From NCBI RefSeq assembly GCF_035046485.1, contig NC_085137.1, forward strand, positions 456,563,004-456,627,003: 64,000 bases of DNA. Reading direction: 5' to 3'. A program made the translations under genes and the position numbers. Below are positions 41,127-52,388 of this stretch, piece after piece. How positions within the stretch are numbered: position 1 is the first letter of the stretch; each line of letters opens with the position of its first letter. The stretch comes from Aedes albopictus. Its lineage: Eukaryota > Arthropoda > Insecta > Diptera > Culicidae. The notes beneath the pieces are model-generated. The model ran no database searches and was not told the origin of the DNA. It saw only the letters and a program-made list of their open reading frames with translations.

Positions 41127-44100
41127 GAGAGGAATTTCTGAAAAAAATCACCTGAAGAATTCCTGGAGTAATCCCTGGAAGACTTCCAGGATAAAATCCT
41201 GGAGAAATACCTGGATGAAACCCTGGAGGAGTTCCTGTAGAATCCCTGGAGGAGTTTCTGGATGAATTGTGGGAGAAATTTCTGAAAATATCTCTTGAAG
41301 AATTTCTAGAATAAATATAAGATGAATTTCAGGAGGATTCTTTGGAAGAATTTCTGGAGAAATTCCTGGAGGAATTGTGGGAGGAATTCCTAGAAAAATT
41401 TTTGGAAGAAATCTCTTGAGGAATTCCTGTAGAAAATTTCGGAAGAAGTCCTTTAAGGAATTCTGGAGGAACTTCTGGACAAATCCCTGGCGCAATCCCT
41501 GGAAGAATTCCAGGTGGAATTCTGGGATGAGACTCAGCAGGAATTGCTGGAGCAATCCCTGAAAGAATTCTTGGAGAAATTCCTGGGGACATTCCCGGAG
41601 AAATCTCCAGAGGAGCTCGTGGAGGAATTCCTGAAGAAATTTCAGAAAAAAATCCCTTGAAAAATTCCAGGAGGAATATCCGGAGGATTTTCTGGAGGAA
41701 TCCCTGGGAAAATCCCTTGAGAAATTCGTGGAGAAATCCCTGAAGCAGTTCCTGTAGGATTGGCTCGAGGAACTCCTAAAAAAAATCCTAAAAGTATTCC
41801 TGGAGAATTTCCTAGAAGATTTCCTGTAGAAATTCCTGTTGGAATTGCTAACATAATTTCTGAAGGATGTCCAGGAGCTATTCTTGGATCAATTCCCGGA
41901 GGAATTCCTGACGAAAATTCTGGGGAAATTCCTGGAAGGCTTCCCAGAAAAGTTCTTTAAAAAATTCCTGGATAAAATCCTGGAGGAATGCCTGGGGCAA
42001 TTCCTAGAGGTATTTCTGTGGGCATTGCTGTAGGAATCCCTAAAGAAATTCCTGGAGGAATCTCTAGAGAAATTCTTGAAAGAATTACTAGATGAATTTC
42101 TGAAGGAATCTTTAGAGCTCTGGGAGATTTGTATTTCTTTTATTTTTCTATTTCTGAAGAAATCCCTTGAGAAATTCCAGAAGGAATTTCTAGAGGAATT
42201 TCTGGAAGGATTTTTGGAGAAATCCTCGAATGAATTCCTGAAGTAATCCATGGGACAATCCTTGGGGAAATTTGTGGAGAATCCCTAGACGAATCCCCGA
42301 AGCAATTCCTGGAGAAATCTCTGGTGGAATTTCTGGAGGAATGCCTGGAGGACTCCATGAAAAATTCCTTAAGGTATTCCAGGAGAACTTCCTGGAAGAC
42401 TTCCTAAAGTAATACCAAGAGGATTTCCTGGAAGAATCAGAGAAATTTCCTGGAAGAATTGGAAATATCAGGAGGAATCTTCGAAGGATTTCCTGGAGGA
42501 ATCACTGGAGAAATCTCTAGCAGAATTCTTGAAAGAATTACTGGATGAATGTCTGCAGGAATCGTAAAAGAAACTCTGGGAGAAATTTCTGAGAAAAATC
42601 CTTGAGAAATTCCTGGTGGAATTACAAGAGGAATTTCTGGAGGAATTCTTGAAGTAATCCTCGAAGAAATTCCTGAAAGAATCCTTGTGAGAATTCCTAA
42701 AGAAATTCGTGGAAACCCCCCTGAAGAAGTTCCTGGAGGAATTCTTAGCGGATTTCCTGGTGGAATTTCTGGAGGAATCCCTGCAGTAACTCCTGGAGGA
42801 AAATCTGGAGATTTTTCGAAGAAATTCATGATGGATTTCCTGGAGAAATTCCTGTATGAATTTCTGACAGAATTTATGAAGGAATTGCTAGATCAATTCC
42901 TGGTGAAATTCCTGGAGGAATCCCTGAATAAGTTCCTGGGGTAATTCATGGAGGAATTCCACGAGGAGACCCTGGAAAATTTCTAGATGAAATCCTGAAG
43001 GAATGCTTGCATGAATTCCTGGAGAAATCCCAGGAAGAAACTCTTGGAAGCACTCCTGGGGAATTCCCGGAAGAATTTCAGGAGGATTCTTTGGAAGAAT
43101 TTCTGGAGAAATTCCTGGAGGAATTGTGGGAGGAATTTCTAGAAAATTTTTTGAAAGAAATCTCTTGAGGAATTCCTGTAGAAAATGTTAGAGAAATTTC
43201 GGAAGAAGTCCTTTAAGAAATTCTGGAGGAACTTCTGGACAAGTCCATGGCGCAATCCCTGGAAGAATTACAGGTGGAATTCTGGGATGAGACTCAGCAG
43301 GAAAAATACCTGGAAGAATGCCTTGTAGAGTCCATAGTGGAATTCTTTGAGGAATCCCTGAAGCAATTTCTGGAGAAATCTTTGGAGGAATTCCTGTAGG
43401 AGCCTCCTTGGAGGAATTCCTGTAAGAATTCCTAGAGAATTTCCTGGTGAAAATTTTGAAGGAATCTCTGAAGCAATTCCTGGAGAAGTCTCTAGAGAAA
43501 TGCCAGAAAGAATTCCTGTAGGAATTCTTGGTGGTATCACTGGAGGATATCCTAGAAGAATGCCTGTAAGAATACCAGAAGGAATCTCTAGAGGAACTCC
43601 TGGAAAAATCTCCAGAGCAGTTCCTAGAGGAATTTATGGCGGAATTTCTAGAGGAATCTTTAGATGAATTCCTGGAGGAATTTTTAAAGAAATCCCTGCT
43701 GGAATTCCCTGGAAGAATCCCTGGAAGAATTTCTTGAGGAATTCCTAAAGAAATTTCCAGAATATCAGGAACAGTTGCTGTAGAAATCGCTGATGAAATT
43801 CTTGGAGAAATCCTAAAGAATCCTTCGAAGTGTTCGTGGAGGAATCCCTGTAGCAGTTCCTGAAGAAGTCCCTAGAGGAATTCCTGGAGGAACTCCAGAA
43901 GGAATCCCGGAAGCAATTTCTAAAGGAATTCCTAAAGGATTCCTTAAACAGTTCCTGGTGAAAGTACTGGATTAATTCCTCGAGGAGTTCCTTAAAGAAT
44001 ACAAGGAAGAATTCCTGAAGGAATCCTATGAAGAGTTCCTGGGAGAATCTTTGGAGGAATTTTTAAAATATGTTGTTCCTGAAAGAATCACAGAAGGAAT

Positions 44101-45670
44101 TCTCGATTATAGCCCAGGAGAAATCCGTAGAAAAATGCCTAGAGGAATCCAAGGAGGAATTCCTGAGGAAATCATGGAGGAACTTCTCTAGGAATTCCTG
44201 CAGCAGTTCCTGATGAAACCCCAGGAGGAATCCCGGAAGCAATTCCAAGAGGCTTTCCTAATGGAATCCCTATACAGTCCCTGGAGGAAGTACTGGATTA
44301 ATTCCTGGAGGAGTTCCTTAAAAAAATCCAAGGGGAACTCCTGACGGAATTCTAAAAAGAGTTTCTTGGGGAATGCTTGGAGAAATTTATGAAATAATCC
44401 CTGGAATTGTTCCTGAAAGAACCACAGAAGAAATTCTCGCGTGAATCTCTGGTAGAGGAAGCACAGATGGAGTTCTTGGAGAAACCCTGAAGGAATCCTA
44501 AGAAGAATTCGTGGAAGAACTCCTTGAGGAATCGCCGTAGCAGTTCGTGAAGGAATCCTCGGAGGAATTCCTGAAGAAACTCCAGAAAGAAATCCCGAAA
44601 GCAATACAAAAGGGAACTCTTAAACATTTCCTGGAGATGTTCCTGAAAGAATTCCAAGAGGAATTCCTGGAGCAGTTCTAGACAGGGTTCCTGGTAGAAT
44701 CTTTGGAGGAATTTTTAAAATAATTCCTGCAGTTGTTCCTGAAAGAATCACAAAAGAAATTCCCGGTTGAATCCTAGTGGAATTCTTGGGGGAAAACCTG
44801 GGGGAATTTCTGAAGAAATCCCATGAGGAATTCCTTAGGAAATCCCAGATAAGCTTTCTTAGCAAATTTTTGGAAGAGTTTTTGTAGGAATTCCTAGAAA
44901 AAAAAAATCTGAAGGAATGCATGTCAGCAATAATTATTCGTCCAGAAATTGTAGGAATCTTTAGATGGACTCCCAAAAGAATGTTTCGTACAATTTTTGT
45001 TAAGGAATTCCTGGATTTATTTTTAGATAATCTCTGGTATTTTTTTTCTGAAGGGTTTCTGAAAGATATTCTTGCTGAAATGCTTCGAATTATTCCTGAT
45101 TGAATTATTGGAGCAAACGCTAGTGGAATTCTTTAAGGAATGTATGGAGAAATGTCTGAAAAAAAATCTTAAGGAACACTTTCAGAAATACCTAAAATGA
45201 TCTCTGGTGACATTCCTTTGGGAATCCCTGGAGAAAATCTTCGAGGAATCCTTGATAAAAGCACTGGAACAATCACTGGAGAAACTTCTGAAGATATCCC
45301 AGGAGAAATTCCCGGAGGAATGTCTGAAGAAACCCCTAGAGGAATTCTTGAAAAATCTCTGGAGCACTCCATGATGGAATCACTGAAGGCTATGGAAAAA
45401 TTCCCGGAGGAATTCGTCGATGCATCCTTGCAGAAGTATCTGTAAAAATTTCTGCTGGAATCGTGGGCGGAATTCCTGAAGCATTTCTTGGAACAAACCC
45501 TGAAACAATCGCTATCGGAATCCTGCAAGATACCCATGGAAGAATTCACGAAGGATAAATTCCTGGAGAAGTCACTCGATGAATTCCTGAGAGAAGTTCC
45601 TGAAGAAATACCTGACGGAATTTCGGAAAGTGTCCTTGAAAAAAATCAGAAAGAAGTCCCAGGTATTTTG
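41127..45670 (+). repeat. 4.5-kb degenerate 12-bp repeat array in the hippo intron
   Basis: The longest array here, dense in ctggaggaattcctgg and gaagaaattcctggag, purine strand on +. A segment at about 41320-41540 is repeated at about 43070-43310 in long order (ttctttggaagaatttctgg, later tgagactcagcaggaa), so a block of about 220 bp was duplicated. The many open frames of 60-140 codons on both strands arise from the 3-fold period and are not genes. Confidence 0.8.
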
Positions 45671-46022
45671 CTCTTGCATGACGTTTGTTTGAATTGAATA
45701 CTAGTGAAAACTCGTGAACTAATTGGGTACTACACTTTATAGCAGCATATGGATCTACAAAGTCCTTTTTTTCCCTACTGGAACCGGTTCCGGCGTATCT
45801 GTTTTTGTATTCCATGAATAAATATCACAAAATTTACCCATTCAACCAAGCTTTTTATTTCTTAATATTCTATGATAAGATTGAAGTGGGTTCTCTTTGA
45901 GAAATACTTGGCGAAATTTCTTGTGATTTTCAAGTAAAAAAGGTTTCATAATTATGGATAAAAACCTTAATTATTAGAATAGTTTATTTCTTGGCATATT
46001 TTTTGTGGAACTCTGACTTATT
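45671..46022. other. intronic sequence without feature
   Basis: No gene, RNA or clear repeat. Confidence 0.3.
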
Positions 46023-46254
46023 CACACTCAGTTGAGCTCGGCTAATTTCCATTCTTTTGCCGAGATTTACACAGCCGAGCGCTCGGCAATCGCAATTTAA
46101 CTGAGATATCAGCAAAAAGTCAAGTTTATTCATAGCAGCACCCATGGGTGCCGCTATCATCAAACATTAAACGTCAAGCGTTTAGCCGAGATTTCAGCTA
46201 ATGAACTTTAACCGAGATTCGCACAGCCGATCTCGGCATTTTGTTTTAAGTGTG
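46023..46254. mobile_element. 232-bp MITE, CACACT ends, copy 1
   Basis: Starts cacactcagttgagctcggc and ends cggcattttgttttaagtgtg; the outer CACACT is inverted. The interior agccgagc...gctcggc motifs and catagcagcaccc match copy 2 at 47179 in the same orientation. Confidence 0.65.
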
Positions 46255-46440
46255 TTTATAATATTTAAGTTGGCTCAAAGATTAAAAAAAATCTAGCGGC
46301 CAGGGGGGACACGACCACACCCCCCCCCCCCTTCCCCTCTCTGGTTACGCCAATGATTCTAGCACATCCACAGTTTTTGATTGAGAGCTTTCTCTCCCAA
46401 TTAACAATTTTACATTCGCATATTGCACGAAGATATTATT

Positions 46441-46650
46441 ACGAAAAAATAATGAAGCACTACAAATGCATATTAAAATATAACATCTTGTAGTGGAACC
46501 TTATAAATGCGTAATAAAGTAGGACATCACATACGTTGGGCGCCATTATTACGGAAAAATAATGAATCACTACATATGCATATTAAAATATAACATATTA
46601 TAGTGGAAGCTTACAAATGCGTAATAAATTAGGACATCACACTTGGACAA
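46441..46650. repeat. tandem duplication, 110-bp unit
   Basis: acgaaaaaataatgaagcac at 46441 recurs as acggaaaaataatgaatcac at 46551, with catattaaaatataacat and taggacatcac following in both. Confidence 0.7.
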
Positions 46651-47107
46651 ATACAACACAGAACACATATTTTGCCCTGTTACCCTATTGGATAACCATT
46701 TCCGATGCCAGGATGACGAGGTTTCGTTAATGTTGTTGGTCCATCAGTCAATCCTGTTATCGTATTTTCTCTGGCAGATTGCCTTTTGTTCGCAGCATTA
46801 GTTGCTTTCATAGCTTGAGTTTTGTCTAGGAATTTCTAATCCTAAGCATCTCGATTCGGGTTTCATCACTAGAGTTCTATAACTTGAAGTCTGTGCCAGG
46901 GAAAGGTTTACATCTCTAGTACTTAATCGCGGCCCGAAATGGTCTGAATTTGGCAATCGAAATAGGATTGCGGGCCTGCATTCTGCCAGAACCCTATAAA
47001 TGTGCATTAATACTAGGGGAATGTTTACAAGTTAAAATACAACATTTAACACAAAAATAAAACTTGTAATAATATTCCATCAAATTTAAAGACATTTCCA
47101 TTAAAAA
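46651..47107. other. intronic sequence without feature
   Basis: Nothing recognisable. A C-run and a foreign-looking tail lie just before, at 46310-46360. Confidence 0.3.
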
Positions 47108-47178
47108 AGCTTCTGAATCGACTGGGAATCGAACTCGTTACCCTCAGCATGGTGTTGGACCTACTTTCCGTTGCCCTG
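47108..47178 (-). repeat. tRNA-like 3' half
   Basis: The minus strand reads ...ccatgctgagggtaacgagttcgattcccagtcg; the B box AGTTCGATTCCC is clear, the A box is not. A decayed tRNA-derived sequence, cut by the MITE at 47179. Confidence 0.4.
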
Positions 47179-47410
47179 CACACTTAGTTAAGCTCGGCTA
47201 ATTTTCATTATTTTGCCGAGATCCGCACAGCCGAGTGCTCGGCAACCTAAATTTAACTGATACCTATATCGGCAAAAAATCTATTTTATTCATAGCAGCA
47301 CCTATGGATGCCGCTGGCATCAAACTTCAAACGTCAAATATTAAACCGAGATTCAGCAAATGAACTTCAACCGAGATTTGCACAGCCGATCTCGGCATTC
47401 TGTTTTAAGG
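47179..47410. mobile_element. MITE, CACACT ends, copy 2
   Basis: Starts cacacttagttaagctcggc and follows copy 1 throughout (catagcagcacc, cacagccgatctcggcatt). The right terminus is mutated to aaggacag instead of aagtgtg. Confidence 0.6.
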
Positions 47411-47812
47411 ACAGACTTATAAGAATCCCAAAATGGCCGCCACAATCGCCGTCTTTGGCACCTACTCACAACTTCGAGCGCACAAATCTCTTCGTAAACA
47501 AAACCAGCGCACCTGAGCTTCTTATTTTAGGCTTATTACAAGTACGCAAGAACATAGTAATGAAATGCACTATTGTTTGAAGCTTGCTTCTTGAGATTTG
47601 TGCGTCTGAAGTTTTGATGCACTGTTGAAGTGGGATTTCAGGACGTTTGTCCTTAAGTGTGTGGCTAAGATAGATTTTTTTAAATCCGATTCGTGAATAC
47701 CATTTTTATTAGTGTTAAGCACCATTCGTGGAATAGCCTTCAGTCCAATTCCAACGTCAAGAATTTATATGAGGAGTACTCTGCGTCAACAGTGCTGTGC
47801 TTTATAATAGTT
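47411..47812. other. intronic sequence without feature
   Basis: Nothing recognisable. Confidence 0.3.
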
Positions 47813-47814
47813 AC

Positions 47815-48308
47815 CCGAGCAGTAGAAAATATCAACAGCATAATAAAATATGTTATTTTAGCCTAATAACTGTATCATGAAATCAGTAATTTTTATGTTA
47901 TTAGCATAACATATTATGTTATAAACTTGTCTGTCATAAGCGGCAAAATAACAAATATCATAACAAAAAAATGTTCCTAGAAGAATAATTCAATAACATG
48001 TTTTGTTAGATCAATTACAACTTAATAACAGTAAATTTGTGAGCTTGTTACTGTTGTGTTATTTTTCATCACATATTTGTACATTCTCTATCACAGAATA
48101 ATAACTAAACATGTTCTACAACATAATATATTTTTGAAATGTTATCTTGTGGATATATCCCAAAAACTTGAATGTAACAAAATAAGATTGCCCAACAAAA
48201 CATGTTACTACAAAGATATATTTCGATAAGTTAACAATAACAAATTATGATATAAAAACAGGCTATGTGATTCTGTTGTTATCAATTTGCTATTCTCCTC
48301 TGCTCGGG
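47815..48308. mobile_element. 494-bp AT-rich MITE with CCCGAGCAG ends, TA target
   Basis: Left CCCGAGCAGTAGAAAAT, right complement CCCGAGCAGAGGAGAAT, flanked by TA on both sides (47813-47814, 48309-48310). The interior is dominated by inverted aataaca/tgttatt motifs. Confidence 0.75.
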
Positions 48309-48315
48309 TATTTAT

Positions 48316-48436
48316 GTAACGAGTTGCAAAAAGTTGATTTTTTCAGCACGAGTAGTGCATTTATCCAACGAGGCTTGCCGAGTTGGATAAATACGTAGAG
48401 TGCTGAAAAAATCGAGTTTTGTAACGAGTTCCATAC
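48316..48436. mobile_element. 121-bp palindromic MITE
   Basis: taacgagttgcaaaaagttgattttttcagca is mirrored by tgctgaaaaaatcgagttttgtaacgagtt, with the central hairpin tttatccaacgagg/ccgagttggataaa. A diverged relative (gtaacgag...ctcgttgc) is at about 54001-54080. Confidence 0.6.
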
Positions 48437-48439
48437 AAA

Positions 48440-48585
48440 ATTTTATGCAATGTTTTTTTCATAATGCAACCCATTTGAGTTGCATAATGTTCATAATGCA
48501 ACTCAAATGAGTTGCATTATGAAAATTATACAACTATTTTTGGTTATGCAACTCATTTTAGTTGCATAATGAACCAGTTCGGAAA
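48440..48585. repeat. cluster of TGCAACTCATTT palindromes
   Basis: Three hairpins around ttgcataatg; the middle one, atgcaactcaaatgagttgcat at 48500, is a perfect palindrome. Probably a MITE remnant. Confidence 0.5.
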
Positions 48586-48626
48586 AATTTGCCATTATGA
48601 TACCAAAATGAGTTATAAATAAAATA

Positions 48627-48818
48627 GGGTGACAATGGGTATTATCGGCAGGTTTGTTCTCTTCGTCATGGGGGGTTTTTGTCAGCCAAATTGCCTGAAA
48701 CTTGGCTATATAATTCAGCTTAGTTGGGAAGGATTTGAGACCAACTCTGAGTTCAATAGGTTTCAAAAAAACCCCAAAGACGAAGAGAACAAAACGGCCG
48801 AGAATAGGTAATTTCCCC
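48627..48818. mobile_element. 192-bp MITE, TA target
   Basis: ttgttctcttcgtc near the left is inverted as gacgaagagaacaa near the right. The ends gggtgacaatgggta and (complement) ggggaaattaccta are flanked by TA (48625-48626, 48819-48820). Confidence 0.6.
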
Positions 48819-48985
48819 TATGTATATAAATTGTGATACTGATTTGCATAAATGTATTTGTGCATAAAGAGGTTGAAAAGTCATCAAGTTCTAGCGTTTA
48901 ATCCAACGAAGACCCGGGCGATCTTTAGGTTCCGGCTGTTTGTGGGTTCTAAGTACGATGTAATACACTTCAATCTCCCCACCAG

Positions 48986-49476
48986 GGCACGACACCAACC
49001 CGGACAAACCCAAGTATCGGCCGCTCTTCCTAGACCACTTCGACAAGAAGGAAGCCGAAGCGGCAAACTTCGTAACGAAATCGAACAATCAGCAAAGTTA
49101 CGACGATGACAGTGGCTCCTCGCCGGAAGATCAGGACGCATCCCCGCAGCGACCACAACCGCAGGTGCAAACACCGACCAAGCAGCAGCAACAGCCCACG
49201 GCTCCTCCGCTGACGCAAAGCCTCGACGAGCAGCAGCTGAACGAAGAGCGGCAGCGATTTCAATCGCATCTCCAGCTGCAGCTCAACCAGATATCTGCCG
49301 TTAGCCCCAATATGCATCAGCAGCAACAACAGGTGCAGTACCAGCAGTCCCCAGTGGCTGTAACTCCCGACGGAGGAGGAGGAGGTGGAGGAGGAGGAGG
49401 AGGCGGAGGGGGAATGGAGGCCCACAATAGGATTTACAACAACAGGATCAATATGATTGATAGCGAATATGATTCG
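48986..49476 (+). CDS. hpo: hippo kinase, Gln/Gly-rich linker exon
   Basis: Acceptor ctccccaccag at 48985. The leftover A of exon 2 plus GG gives Arg, then HDTNPDKPKYRPLFLDHFDK, matching the conserved KPRNRYRPQFLEHFDRK stretch of Drosophila Hpo. There follow Pro/Gln-rich runs (QQQQ, HQQQQQ) and a run of glycines at about 49374-49413 from a (GGA)n repeat, then MEAHNRIYNNRINMIDSEYDS before the donor g/gtgagt after 49476. The C-terminal SARAH dimerisation segment (FLKFLTFDDLNQRL-like in flies) is not here and must lie in a later exon, apparently outside the window. 491 bp; phase is consistent with exon 2. Confidence 0.85.
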
Positions 49477-49847
49477 GTGAGTAAAATTAGGTTAGGATAG
49501 GGTAATTGTAGAATGTTTTCTTCTGGAACTATCCTACGCGGAAAAAAATCTTGTAGTAAATATGACTAGCAACAAATGTTCGAATTGACTATGGCCATAT
49601 CTATTGAACATAACAACAACATTAGTCAAAACAACCGAGTTATTGTCAAAAATACTATGGTTTCTTCAAAAAACCTATAGTATTCTTGACTATTTTAAGT
49701 AGTTAAAAAAATAATACTTTTGATACCATACCATGTTTGCGATAAATATGACCACGCTTTTTACAAACCTCAAGAACTTTTCTTCGTCGTTGCTCTGTTT
49801 TACCATGTTTGTGGTTGAAATAAGAGCACAGACAAACAGACCTATTA

Positions 49848-50013
49848 GACATCGTACACAAATTACGTAACGCTATAGGGGGAGGGGGGGAGTCTAGCTT
49901 AGCGTTACGAGACATACAAAATATTTTTGGTTTTCATACAAAAAGCGTTACATGGGGGGAGGGGGGAGTCTGAAATCGCTGATTTTAGCGTTACGTAATT
50001 TGTGTACCATGCC
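49848..50013. mobile_element. 166-bp Harbinger-like MITE with TTA duplication
   Basis: Inverted ends acaaattacgtaacgct...agcgttacgtaatttgt, flanked by TTA (49845-49847, 50014-50016). It contains two ggggga(g)gggg runs. A 3-bp TTA duplication is typical of PIF/Harbinger. Similar in build to 62469-62622. Confidence 0.75.
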
Positions 50014-50591
50014 TTACTTAGAAGCAATTTGTTTCAAAAACATCGTTTGACATCTCACTAGCACCCTCTATACTGCTCAATCCGAAGCATTTATTTGCAG
50101 GTGTCGTTTCCCTCGGTTCGAAATTGTTATTAGCAGGTGACGACTCCCCCGTGGCGTTATCCATTCATAAAACACGAATGAAGGTTCATGATTGAGTCAT
50201 TTTATGTAAACATTGATCGGCATCGCGTTCATTTCTCTCCGAAATTGAGAGGTGATGTAGGCACATCAGCGCCACCATGACACATGCGAGCACAGTCCGA
50301 ACCACAGTTTATTTTCAAAATGACCGTTAAATCGTGCGATGATTGCGATTTGAGTAGTATGTCTGTTTGTCTGTTGTAAGAGTGTTGTACCAACAATTTT
50401 CAGCTGACTACATTTTTCGTTGAAATTTACCATAAACATGGTATTTTTTTTCTCAGCGCAACCCGATGCTTGACAGCGCGCCATTTGTAAATAAACTCTC
50501 TTCAAAATCAGACACCTGTGCCTCATTTCAAGTTTTCATTTAGTAAAATCGTTCATTTTAAAATACTCACCAAATTTTGATTTTTTCATCC

Positions 50592-51125
50592 AGCAAAACT
50601 CATTGCTGGAACGTGATCAGCAAACTGTAGTTTGCCGAAAATTCAGTAATAATAGCTGAAGAGTCAGCAAAATTAGAAATTGCTGAACATCAGCAAAAAA
50701 GTTGTCAACTTGGTTGTCAAACACTTAGCATTTCCCACAGGCATTTTTTTGGCACATGCGCGCTCCTGCCCGAGGCACTGCACAAGCCGGAGGACGAAAG
50801 AAATTACCTGAAAAAGTTGCAATTTTCGTCGTGATTTACACGAAAATAGATTGCACTACTTCAATAAAGAGCCTTCATCGAATTTATTTACCTCTGATTA
50901 TCAAAAATCAAGTTCAAACGAACATTATTATACATTTTTATTTCGGCTGAAAAGAAAAAAAAACAAAAAATTTCGGCCGGATTCGAGCTCGGACAAAATT
51001 GCTGAACGACCAGCATAACAAACTGTCAAAATGCATTACTGATAAATCAGCAAGACATATTTTACTGGATGGATTGCTGGTTTTACAGCATGTCAAAAAC
51101 CAGCAAAATTTTGCTGGTTTCCAGC
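50592..51125. mobile_element. CAGCAAA-type MITE
   Basis: Begins near ccagcaaaactcattgctgg and ends near ccagcaaaattttgctggtt, with many inverted cagcaaa/tttgctg motifs at both ends and a unique middle. A related fragment is at 60520-60610. Borders are approximate. Confidence 0.5.
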
Positions 51126-51178
51126 GAAATAAAAATAGTGTGTAAGTTTTTGAAATAAGTGGAGAAATTTGACGTTAT

Positions 51179-51357
51179 TATGGATGACACGCTGACTGAC
51201 CCGGAAATTATGAAAGGTAAGCCAGTAATTTGTGTTTTATACGAGTATTCAAGTGCTAAGTTCCCCCTCTTATTTTTTCTTGCAGAGGAGGACTATGATT
51301 CGGAACTTGAAAAGCTGATTTCTGAATGTTCCGTTATTTTTTGCGATTCTCATTCGT
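51179..51357 (+). CDS. possible small two-exon ORF, function unknown
   Basis: ATG at 51179 encodes MDDTLTDPEIMK and runs into a good donor (gaaag/gtaagc at about 51217). An acceptor ttttttcttgcag ends at about 51286, and joining gives MKEEDYDSELEKLISECSVIF..., ending TAA at 51356-51358. Alternatively, a second frame from 51326 continues to a basic, Arg/Lys-rich end (SEPQRKRKNRRQIFR) and stops at about 51550. The intron of about 69 bp has a polypyrimidine tract. It lies inside a candidate TIR transposon, so it may be a degraded accessory or transposase-related protein. I recognise no domain. Confidence 0.35.
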
Positions 51358-51927
51358 AAGCACCTCAAAGGGTCCCAGCAGCTGCACCAACAAAAATAAA
51401 ATATCACAAAATTCCCTGGAAGCAACGCCTGATGACAACTTCCGTGACGACCGAGCTGCAGCACGACATTCTGAGCCGCAACGAAAAAGGAAAAATCGCC
51501 GTCAAATATTTCGGGTAGTACAACAATTTCCTACACAGATTGACAAATAAAGGAAAACGTCTAATCACTCTATTTTAAAAATTATTTAATATAAATATCA
51601 CAAAATGTACTTATACTTACTATGCACTAAATCATTCCAAATGTTGTTAAACTAACTGTTTTTGTAGTAAAATGCAAGGATATCAAAATACTACAGGCAT
51701 GGTAAAAATAACATAAAAGCATTTTATTGAAATATAGTAAAATCAACTGCACATGTGGTTGGCGTAATCAGACATTGTTGTCTGCTGAAAATTGTAGGTA
51801 GGTTGCGCTTAGTTTAACTCCCTGCTATGGTAATTTTTACTGCAACTTTCTTTTCCGTGTATAGATTGTTTCAGAAATTATAAGCACACCTACGCATAGC
51901 CAGAAAATAATGATTATCTTAACAAAC

Positions 51928-51939
51928 AACTAATTTTAT
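51928..51939. repeat. 12-bp target duplication, left copy
   Basis: aactaattttat, repeated exactly at 53951-53962, brackets the palindromic Penelope-like insertion. Confidence 0.75.
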
Positions 51940-52068
51940 TTCAGACTCTAGTTTAATTTAAAAAACACTTCACTAATACTTTACTTTTGCAAAAGAAAAT
52001 AAAAAATGAATAACTCTTTTAAAGAAAAACTAGAAAGGACGAGCAAATTCCTTTTAATTCTACTACTG

Positions 52069-52133
52069 TGCTTATCTTCGGACAGATAGGCCTATTTCGT
52101 CTGTGACTTACAGACTTCTTCAGTGTCAAGTGC
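52069..52133 (-). ncRNA. hammerhead ribozyme motif, left arm
   Basis: Exact inverse of the motif at 53721-53785. It lies downstream of the endonuclease frame of the left arm, reading left. Confidence 0.65.
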
Positions 52134-52388
52134 TCGACTGAAGAAAACCTCGCATTCGTTGTGGTATTTATACTAGGAGTGTATGTGTAGGTACGTGTGT
52201 GGGTAAAAGTGTAGGTATAAAAATGTAGGTACAAAATTGTAGGTACATATTTGTAAAAAAGGGGGTGTATCTGCCTGTTAGAAAACAGGGTGTCAATAAA
52301 ATACCTAAAGCTAGGAAAATTCCTACCGATTTGGTAGGTAGTCAATTGGTGTTTGTTGTGTTATTTTTTCTGCCGATTTGGTAGGTAG

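Larger units (their letters stand above)
49535..51862. mobile_element. possible 2.3-kb TIR transposon with nested MITEs
   Basis: Left end tacgcggaaaaaaatcttgt followed by agtaaa; right end (complement) tacacggaaaagaaagttgc followed by agtaaa. Inside lie a Harbinger-like MITE (49848-50013), a CAGCAAA-type element (about 50592-51125) and a small spliced-looking ORF (51179-51357). A target duplication is not apparent, so the pairing of the two ends is plausible but unproven. Confidence 0.45.

Noticed and set aside
41148..42829. Series of 60-135 codon frames with EFLEKF, SRNSSRNS or GIPPEIP repeats
   Set aside because: Produced by a 12-bp DNA repeat that stays open in several frames on both strands; collagen- or coiled-coil-like look is an artefact.
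600..45670. Regular short repeats as possible CRISPR arrays
   Set aside because: Units are about 12 bp, degenerate, without spacers, in a eukaryotic genome.
49030..49425. Leu/Ser-rich 131-codon frame on the minus strand
   Set aside because: Antisense of the Gln/Gly-rich hippo exon; low-complexity shadow.
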